From the NCBI GenBank assembly GCA_036505295.1, contig DASXTQ010000117.1:1-19860 (forward strand): a stretch of 19,860 nt of DNA, written 5' to 3'. Below the pieces are notes generated by a model. That model made no database searches. It was not told the DNA's origin and saw only the letters and a list, made by a program, of their open reading frames with translations. The position numbers and the translations under genes were made by a program. This document shows, piece by piece, positions 14,834-19,860 of the stretch. The DNA comes from WS-7 sp036505295 (lineage in GTDB: Bacteria; Eisenbacteria; RBG-16-71-46; SZUA-252). Position 1 is the stretch's first letter, and the number at the start of each line of letters is the position of its first letter.

Positions 14834-14927
14834 TACCTCGCTTTCATGGGGGCCACGATGCTAGGCAGTATCGCTCGGGCCTTTCAAGGGCAATCCCGGG
14901 GCTCTGGGGACACGACACGATCCGGCC

Positions 14928-15434
14928 ATGACCGAACTCACACTCAAGCATTGCTCGGTCCGCGAGTGGCGGCCGGCCGACGCGGATTCGCTCGTCCTGC
15001 ACGCGAACAACATCAAGGTCTGGCGGAACCTCCATGACGCCTTCCCCTTTCCTTATGGCCGCGCCGACGCGGAGACCTGGATCCAGCAGGCCTCACCGAA
15101 CCACTTCGCGATCGCGGTGGACGGAGCCGCGGTCGGCGGGATCGGCCTTCACCCCGGAACGGACGTGCATCGTCGCACCGCCACCATCGGATACTGGCTG
15201 GGCGAAGCCTTCTGGGGACGCGGTATCGCGACCGAGGTCCTGTGCGCCTTTACAAAGTACGCGTTCGCGACCTTCGATTTCGTCCGCCTGGAAGCGCACG
15301 TCTTCGAATGGAACCTGGCATCGGCCCGCGTACTCGAGAAAGCAGGCTATACGCGCGAGGCCCGGCTCCGAAAACGGGTCACCAAGGAAGGCCGCACGGT
15401 CGACTCCTTCCTCTACGCGCTGATCCGCGAATGA
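14928..15434 (+). CDS. GNAT family N-acetyltransferase (RimJ/RimL-like)
   Basis: A 168-residue acetyl-CoA-dependent acetyltransferase. The fold markers are an N-terminal LREWRPADADSL-like strand and helix (here VREWRPADADSL), the IGYWLGEAFWGRGIATE motif A with the acetyl-CoA-binding WGRGIA loop (around residues 87-103), and the C-terminal NLASARVLEKAGYTREA motif that follows it in RimJ/RimL-type enzymes. The substrate could be a protein N-terminus or a small amine and cannot be told from sequence. No clear ribosome site precedes the ATG. The stop overlaps the start of the EamA transporter gene as ATGA, so the two are coupled and the pair might modify and move a shared small molecule, which is inference. 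Confidence 0.9.
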   Translation: MTELTLKHCSVREWRPADADSLVLHANNIKVWRNLHDAFPFPYGRADAETWIQQASPNHFAIAVDGAAVGGIGLHPGTDVHRRTATIGYWLGEAFWGRGIATEVLCAFTKYAFATFDFVRLEAHVFEWNLASARVLEKAGYTREARLRKRVTKEGRTVDSFLYALIRE

Positions 15435-16363
15435 GCCTCTCCGCCGCCGGCGCGCGGCTTCGCGTTCTCGCCGCCGCATTGACCTTCTCGATCGGCGGCG
15501 CGGGGATCAAGGCATGTCAGCTCACGAGCTGGCAGGTGGCGAGCTTCCGATCGGGGATCGCGGCCGTCACCCTCCTCCTGATCCTGCCCGAGGCGCGAAG
15601 GGGCTGGAACGCGCGCGCGGCGCTCGTGGGGATCGCCTACGCGACGACGGTCACGCTCTTCGTGCTGGCGAACAAGCTCACCACCTCGGCCAACACGATC
15701 TTCCTCCAATCCACGGCTCCACTCTACATCCTGCTCCTCTCTCCGTGGCTCCTGCGTGAGCAGATCCGCGCGCGGGACGTCCTGGCGATGGCGGTGGTCG
15801 TGCTCGGGATGTCGCTCCTCTTCGTGGGCACCGAGCGCCGTTACGCGACGGCGCCCGATCCTACGCGCGGAAACATCCTGGCCACGCTGTGCGGCCTCTC
15901 CTGGGCGTTCACGTTGATGGGGCTTCGCTGGATGGGGCGGCACGAGGGGGCGCCCGCCCTTGCGCCGGACGCGCCGCTCCCCGCTCCGGCGTCGCCGGGG
16001 TCCGCGGCCCCCGCGGTCGTGATCGGGAGCCTGATCGCTTTCTTCGTGGGGCTGCCCTTCGCGCTGCCCGTCATCGGCGCGCGGCCGCTCGACTGGGCGA
16101 TCGTCGGCGGGCTCGGCACGGTCCAGGTCGGGGTCGCCTACGTGTTCCTCACCGCCGGGATGCGCCACGTGAGCGCGCTCGAGACCTCGATGCTCCTCCT
16201 GCTCGAGCCGGTCCTGAATCCGGTGTGGTCCTGGCTGATCCACGGCGAGAAACCGCGGGCGTGGTCCCTGGTAGGGGGCGCGATCATTCTTGGAGGAACG
16301 CTGGTGAAGACATGGCTCGATTCGCGGGAGGGGCGAACGAAGGAAACTACGATGGCAGCGTAG
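15431..16363 (+). CDS. EamA/DMT family transporter
   Basis: A 310-residue membrane transporter of the drug/metabolite superfamily with about ten helices in two EamA repeats, separated by a Pro/Ala-rich loop (near residues 176-196). Family features include the early SWQVASFRSGIAA, LQSTAPLYILLLSPWLLREQI at the end of the first repeat and ALETSMLLLLEPVLNPVWSWL in the second. It probably exports or imports a small metabolite; substrate unknown. The ATG at 15431 overlaps the GNAT stop by four bases; the longer open frame back to 15242 lies inside the GNAT gene. The last 17 bases overlap the convergent diiron oxygenase gene, so no independent terminator separates them. Confidence 0.92.
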   Translation: MSLSAAGARLRVLAAALTFSIGGAGIKACQLTSWQVASFRSGIAAVTLLLILPEARRGWNARAALVGIAYATTVTLFVLANKLTTSANTIFLQSTAPLYILLLSPWLLREQIRARDVLAMAVVVLGMSLLFVGTERRYATAPDPTRGNILATLCGLSWAFTLMGLRWMGRHEGAPALAPDAPLPAPASPGSAAPAVVIGSLIAFFVGLPFALPVIGARPLDWAIVGGLGTVQVGVAYVFLTAGMRHVSALETSMLLLLEPVLNPVWSWLIHGEKPRAWSLVGGAIILGGTLVKTWLDSREGRTKETTMAA

Positions 16364-17669
16364 TCGCGCCTTCCTCCACCACCCACCGGACCGACTTGGA
16401 GCAGGGGCACACCCCGCCGACGCGCTTGAGCGCCGGCATCTTCTTCATCGCCTGGTCGCGGGTGATCGTCCCCGCCACGACCTGCCGCAGCGATTCCACG
16501 TAGTGCTTCATGTCGCGGCTCGCGAGGTACGGCTCCGGCAAATGAGCCGCGAGATGCCTCACGTACTCTTCCACGTCGGTGAAGGACTCGCCTGAGAAAC
16601 CAACCATGGTGAACGCGGCATCCCCTTTGCGCCTGAAGAACCCCTTCGCGGGCAGCTCGATCAGGTCCTCATGGCTGATCCCATCGTGCCGACCGCGGTC
16701 TTTCAGCACGCGCTCCGCCAGCGCTTCAGCCTCGGGCGGGGAAAGGTTCGGCAGCCGTGCGCGAATGTAGCGCTGGTTCAGATCCGCGATCATGCGCTTG
16801 CATTCCTCGTAGTAGAGCCCCTGCGCCTCCGCGTTCTTCATGTTCTTGAAGCCGAACCGGATGTTCGATTCGCCCCCCTTCTCGTGCCCGAACATCTCGA
16901 GCCCGCGCGGCATCCACTTGTTGAATGCTTTCCGGATGGCCGAAGTCGTGATGAGGGCGTTTCCCTGCGCGGCGCGCTGCACCCAACGGCGCAGCGGGAT
17001 CACGCCCGCGGCGAGATGAAACGCCTCCTCCCGCAGCATCGGGGGCATCGAAGCGGCGAACGGCTTGTAGGAGCAGACGCGCTGCATCGAGAGCTGGTAT
17101 TTGCCCACGCGATCGATCACCGCGGCGAAGACGACGTTGTCCACGAAGGAGTCGTACTCGAGGTTGAACGCGTCCAGAACGTGCGACCCGGTCTGCATGG
17201 AGAGGATCTCCTCGACCATCTCCTCCGCCTTTTGCCCCGATACGCCGCTCCAGTCCTGGGAAACGAGGAGGTGGAACATCTGGTAGCCGTGGCGCAGCTC
17301 CTCGGCCATCACGCGGAGCACCCAGAAGCGGTCCTCGTCGTCCTGCGCGCGGGCGAACGTGCCCTCGTGCTGCTGAATCGATCCGAACTCCGTCGAAGCC
17401 TGCGCTCGGATGATGGCCAGCAGGTGCTTCGCCGGCTCCTCGCCCAGCTCCTCCGGCTTCTCGCGGCGCTTCGCTCCCTTGGCGTCCCCGACCTCGACTT
17501 CATCCCCCATGCCGACTTCCATCTTGGCGCAGAGGCAGAATTCGGGATCGCTCGGGAAGTACTTCTGCCAGTTCTCGGGGAGAAGCCCGTAGTCCGGGAA
17601 GTTGTGCCGCTGCCAGTGGAGCACGGCATCGTGGTACTTCTTGGGAAGGGTGGTTTGCTCGACGTTCAT
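16347..17669 (-). CDS. PaaA/BoxB-like diiron oxygenase (phenylacetate catabolic protein family)
   Basis: A 440-residue ferritin-like diiron protein resembling the oxygenase subunits of phenylacetyl-CoA (PaaA) and benzoyl-CoA (BoxB) epoxidases. The ligand set is visible with the right spacing: Glu94 (STEFGS), Glu124 and His127 (EELRHGYQMF), Asp186 (IDRVGKYQ), and Glu215 with His218 (REEAFH). The gaps of 30 and 29 residues between ligand helices fit the family. Residues 385-440 form an extra tail with a Cys pair (GGVCPCSK), and a second CxC (CLC) lies near residue 45. No reductase, CoA ligase or hydrolase of an aromatic pathway is in view, so the substrate is unknown. The upstream GNAT gene ends one base before this start, suggesting an operon. 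The 3' end overlaps the convergent EamA gene by 17 bases. Confidence 0.85.
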   Translation of the reverse strand: MNVEQTTLPKKYHDAVLHWQRHNFPDYGLLPENWQKYFPSDPEFCLCAKMEVGMGDEVEVGDAKGAKRREKPEELGEEPAKHLLAIIRAQASTEFGSIQQHEGTFARAQDDEDRFWVLRVMAEELRHGYQMFHLLVSQDWSGVSGQKAEEMVEEILSMQTGSHVLDAFNLEYDSFVDNVVFAAVIDRVGKYQLSMQRVCSYKPFAASMPPMLREEAFHLAAGVIPLRRWVQRAAQGNALITTSAIRKAFNKWMPRGLEMFGHEKGGESNIRFGFKNMKNAEAQGLYYEECKRMIADLNQRYIRARLPNLSPPEAEALAERVLKDRGRHDGISHEDLIELPAKGFFRRKGDAAFTMVGFSGESFTDVEEYVRHLAAHLPEPYLASRDMKHYVESLRQVVAGTITRDQAMKKMPALKRVGGVCPCSKSVRWVVEEGATTLPS

Positions 17670-17670
17670 G

Positions 17671-18147
17671 CTAGTTCTGATCCTTGGCAGCGCTCAGTCC
17701 GAAGCGCATTTCGAGAGCTGTCAGGGGCGCCTCCTTGAACCCGACCGCCCGCAGAAACATCGCGAGCTCGGAGTCCTTCTTTTCAACCAGCGTGCGCACG
17801 GTCGTTGCGCCCTGGCGCTTCAGGTGCTCCACCACGGCTTCGAAGAGCCGCCTTCCGATCGAGCGCCCCTGAAAATCCGGATCGACGCCGAAGCGCTCGA
17901 TCCAGCCGCTCGTTTCTTCGAGCCCGAACTCGCCTCCCCGCAGATCGGAGAGCATGAATCCGACGACTTTGTCCCCCATCTCCGCGACCTGGCTCGCGTC
18001 GGGATCCCTTCGCAGGTAGTACATGACCCGCCGTTCCCACACTTCGGGCCGGTACACGCCCGAGAGACGCTCGTCGATCGCGACGATGCGCGCGATATCG
18101 AGCTCGGAGAGGGAACGGATGCGGACCTGTTCTGCGACCGCGTTCAT
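17671..18147 (-). CDS. GNAT family N-acetyltransferase
   Basis: A 158-residue acetyltransferase. Motif A is clear (ERFGVDPDFQGRSIGRRLFEAVV, with the acetyl-CoA loop QGRSIG), followed by the helix-strand LVEKKDSELAMFLRAVGFKE. The N-terminus RIRSLSELDIARIVAIDERL is typical of small GNAT enzymes. Substrate unknown. It is followed after one base by the diiron oxygenase gene and preceded by the DUF853 ATPase with a 38-base gap. That gap contains CGGCGC-ATGAC-GCGCCG (18167-18183), which could be a small attenuator or terminator for the ATPase transcript, and a TATTCT-like -10, so it may have its own promoter. The tight pairing with the oxygenase suggests shared function, for example modification of the oxygenase or its product, but this is inference. 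Confidence 0.9.
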   Translation of the reverse strand: MNAVAEQVRIRSLSELDIARIVAIDERLSGVYRPEVWERRVMYYLRRDPDASQVAEMGDKVVGFMLSDLRGGEFGLEETSGWIERFGVDPDFQGRSIGRRLFEAVVEHLKRQGATTVRTLVEKKDSELAMFLRAVGFKEAPLTALEMRFGLSAAKDQN

Positions 18148-18185
18148 GGGCTGAGAATATCACATCCGGCGCATGACGCGCCGCG

Positions 18186-19712
18186 TCACCAGGTCGTGCG
18201 GCGGCGGCGCGGTGAGGTGGAAACACCGAGCACGCCGAACAGACCTCGAACAAGCTCCTTCCCCACGGCGCGGGCGACCGGGGACTTGAGGATGTCTCCC
18301 ACCGCATTCGGCACGGTCGGCGCCGCCCCGCGCCCTCCGCGACCCGCGGGCGCGGCAGCCTCTTCCACCGCCTCGGCGCGCGCCTGCAGCACCTCGCGGG
18401 CGCTCTCGCGATCGACCGGCTGGGCGTACTCCTTCTGGAGCGGGGATCGCGAGACCCGCGCGGCGATCTCCTCGGGCGCGATGGGCCCCATCAAGCTCAT
18501 GGGAGGCGCCATGAGCGTGGCGACGACCGGGGTCGGCGTGCCGCGCGGCGTCAGAACCGTCACCAGCGCTTCGCCGATGCCGAGCGACGTGAGCGACTTC
18601 GGGATGTCATAGTAGGGAGAGTGGGGGAATGTGTTCGCGGTCGCGCGGAGCGCCTTCTCGTCATCCGGCGTGAACGCGCGGAGCGCGTGCTGGACCCGGT
18701 TCCCGAGCTGCGCGAGCACCTCGGCCGGAACATCCTTCGGGACCTGCGTGACGAAGAAGACGCCGACTCCCTTGGATCGAGTCAGGCGAACGACCTGCTC
18801 GATCTGCTCGAGAAAGGGTTTCGTAGCGTTCTCGAAGAGCAGGTGCGCCTCATCGAAGAAGAAGACGAGCTTCGGCTTGTCCGTGTCCCCGACTTCAGGG
18901 AGCTCGCGATAGAGCGAGGCGAGTAACCACATCATGAAGGTGCTGAAGAGCGCGGGCCGATCCTGGATATCCGAAAGCTCGAGCACGGTCTGGACGCCGC
19001 GCCCGCGCTCGTCCGCGCGCAGGAGGTCGTCGACCTCAAACTCCGGCTCACCGAAGAACGCATCCGCGCCTTGCTGCTCCAGCTCGACGATCTTTCGCAG
19101 GAGCACTCCGGCGGTCGCCTTGGAGATTCCACCGAATTCTTGAAGCTCCGCCGATCCGGCGCCGGTCAGGAATTGGAGGACCTCCCTGAGATCCGGGAGA
19201 TCGAGCAGCAGGAGCTTCCTCTCGTCACAGAACTTGAATACCAGCGCGAGCACGCTCTGCTGGGTCTCGTTCAAGCCCAGCGCCCGCGCGAGAAGAAGCG
19301 GGCCGAATGAAGACACGGTCGCGCGAAGCTGGATCCCGCTCTTGCCGGTGAGGCTCACGAACTCCACGGGGTTGGCCTCGGGCGTGAACGGAATCCCGCA
19401 CGCTTTGGCGCGATCTTCGACCTTGGGGTTGGGGATTCCCGGCGCCGCGAGCCCACTCAAGTCCCCCTTCAGATCCGCCAGGAAGGCTGGAACCCCCGCC
19501 AGGGAGAGCTGCCCCGCGAGGGACTGGAGGGTTTTCGTCTTCCCCGTGCCCGTCGCTCCGGCTATCAGCCCATGCCGATTCATCATCGCGAGCGGAATCC
19601 TGATATGGGTAGAGGACACGACGTTACCGTCCCGCATAGGGGCGCCGAGGAGAAGCGTGGTGCCTTCGAAGGAATAGCCCTCGGCCATGGTTTTCGCGAA
19701 GTCGTCCGCCAT
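18186..19712 (-). CDS. HerA-like ATPase, DUF853 family
   Basis: A 508-residue cytoplasmic P-loop ATPase of the DUF853 (HerA/FtsK-like) group. From the ATG at 19712 it has Walker A GATGTGKT at residues 52-59, an FLADLKGDLSGL segment after it, Walker B FFFDEAHLL (Asp287, Glu288), and a sensor-like FFVTQVPKDVPAEVLAQLGNRVQHALRAF. The last 100 residues are Ala/Gly/Arg-rich and end SPRRRRTTW. Related HerA proteins are hexameric DNA-translocating motors, sometimes with a nuclease partner; none is adjacent here. I chose 19712 because the protein then starts as other members do (MADDFAKTMAEGYSFEG). The frame remains open to 19847 but that extension is not family-like. No Shine-Dalgarno is seen; a leaderless start is possible. 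Confidence 0.9.
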   Translation of the reverse strand: MADDFAKTMAEGYSFEGTTLLLGAPMRDGNVVSSTHIRIPLAMMNRHGLIAGATGTGKTKTLQSLAGQLSLAGVPAFLADLKGDLSGLAAPGIPNPKVEDRAKACGIPFTPEANPVEFVSLTGKSGIQLRATVSSFGPLLLARALGLNETQQSVLALVFKFCDERKLLLLDLPDLREVLQFLTGAGSAELQEFGGISKATAGVLLRKIVELEQQGADAFFGEPEFEVDDLLRADERGRGVQTVLELSDIQDRPALFSTFMMWLLASLYRELPEVGDTDKPKLVFFFDEAHLLFENATKPFLEQIEQVVRLTRSKGVGVFFVTQVPKDVPAEVLAQLGNRVQHALRAFTPDDEKALRATANTFPHSPYYDIPKSLTSLGIGEALVTVLTPRGTPTPVVATLMAPPMSLMGPIAPEEIAARVSRSPLQKEYAQPVDRESAREVLQARAEAVEEAAAPAGRGGRGAAPTVPNAVGDILKSPVARAVGKELVRGLFGVLGVSTSPRRRRTTW

Positions 19713-19718
19713 GGTCAA

Positions 19719-19748
19719 GAATTTGGCACGGGGCGCACGCAAGGTCAA
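19719..19748 (-). promoter_or_regulatory. Possible promoter just upstream of the DUF853 gene
   Basis: On the minus strand, TTGACC (19743-19748), an 18-base spacer and AAATTC (19719-19724) end six bases before the ATG. If real, transcription would begin at or very near the start codon, giving a leaderless message and explaining the missing ribosome site. The -10 match is weak. The remaining bases to the window end hold no gene that I can see. Confidence 0.25.
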
Positions 19749-19860
19749 CGGCGCCGAAAACCTGCTTGCGGGTGTGGGTCGCTTCTCGTAGGCTCCTGCG
19801 ACTGTCGAACGGGGGTATACCAAGGATGGCTCACCCCAGATGATCATCGTAAGGCGCGGC

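Noticed and set aside
16671..17738. Long plus-strand open frame opposite the diiron oxygenase
   Set aside because: A high-GC antisense shadow; His/Arg/Leu/Glu-rich with no family features, while the opposite strand has complete diiron motifs.
1..19860. CRISPR array, tRNA/rRNA genes, transposase, prophage or defence system
   Set aside because: No regularly spaced repeats, no tRNA T-loop pattern, and no transposase, integrase or nuclease genes were seen. The HerA-like ATPase has no NurA or other nuclease neighbour in view, so a defence role is not supported.

Overview
The window is a GC-rich, gene-dense bacterial chromosome segment. It carries 19 protein genes and no tRNA, rRNA, insertion sequence or CRISPR array that I could see. 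Many genes start with GTG, and neighbours often overlap by four bases (GTGA or ATGA). One exported protein ends in a FlgD-like Ig / sorting-type domain. The succinate dehydrogenase is of the one-anchor type with a Cys/His-rich membrane subunit. Together these suggest an uncultured lineage near the FCB bacteria (for example Candidatus Eisenbacteria or a relative). That placement is inference and cannot be settled from 20 kb.

Layout. Bases 1-2855 (+): the end of a prolyl oligopeptidase, then pdxH, then two multi-pass membrane proteins (an unrecognised roughly seven-helix protein and a DUF2269 protein), all tightly spaced. A hairpin terminator separates them from a minus-strand DUF4331 exported protein (2925-4670). 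A control region with a 124-bp imperfect inverted repeat (4737-4860) lies between that gene and a divergent plus-strand pair: a DUF4198 exported protein and a HupE/UreJ-type nickel/cobalt permease. A minus-strand four-helix membrane protein follows. Then comes a 287-bp control region with a sigma-54-like promoter facing a small secreted protein that carries a C2H2-like zinc-finger motif and ends in a strong terminator.

Bases 8550-8817 hold several hairpins and a second intrinsic terminator upstream of the sdhCAB succinate dehydrogenase operon (8818-12059). Directly behind sdhB is a glucose/sorbosone dehydrogenase-like lipoprotein whose signal peptide can be read only from a non-standard start codon. 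A minus-strand pair encodes an inward-rectifier K+ channel and an exported MsrB. A plus-strand pair encodes a GNAT acetyltransferase and an EamA transporter. The window closes with three minus-strand genes: a HerA/DUF853 ATPase, a GNAT acetyltransferase and a PaaA/BoxB-like diiron oxygenase.

The clearest functional units are the metal-handling pair, respiratory complex II, and an envelope methionine-sulfoxide repair gene coupled to a K+ channel. The best candidates for something little described are the structured leader or sRNA region before sdhC, the putative membrane iron-sulfur motif in SdhC, the sigma-54-like control of a secreted zinc-finger-like protein, the inverted repeat beside the metal genes, and the diiron oxygenase with no reductase or ligase partner in view.
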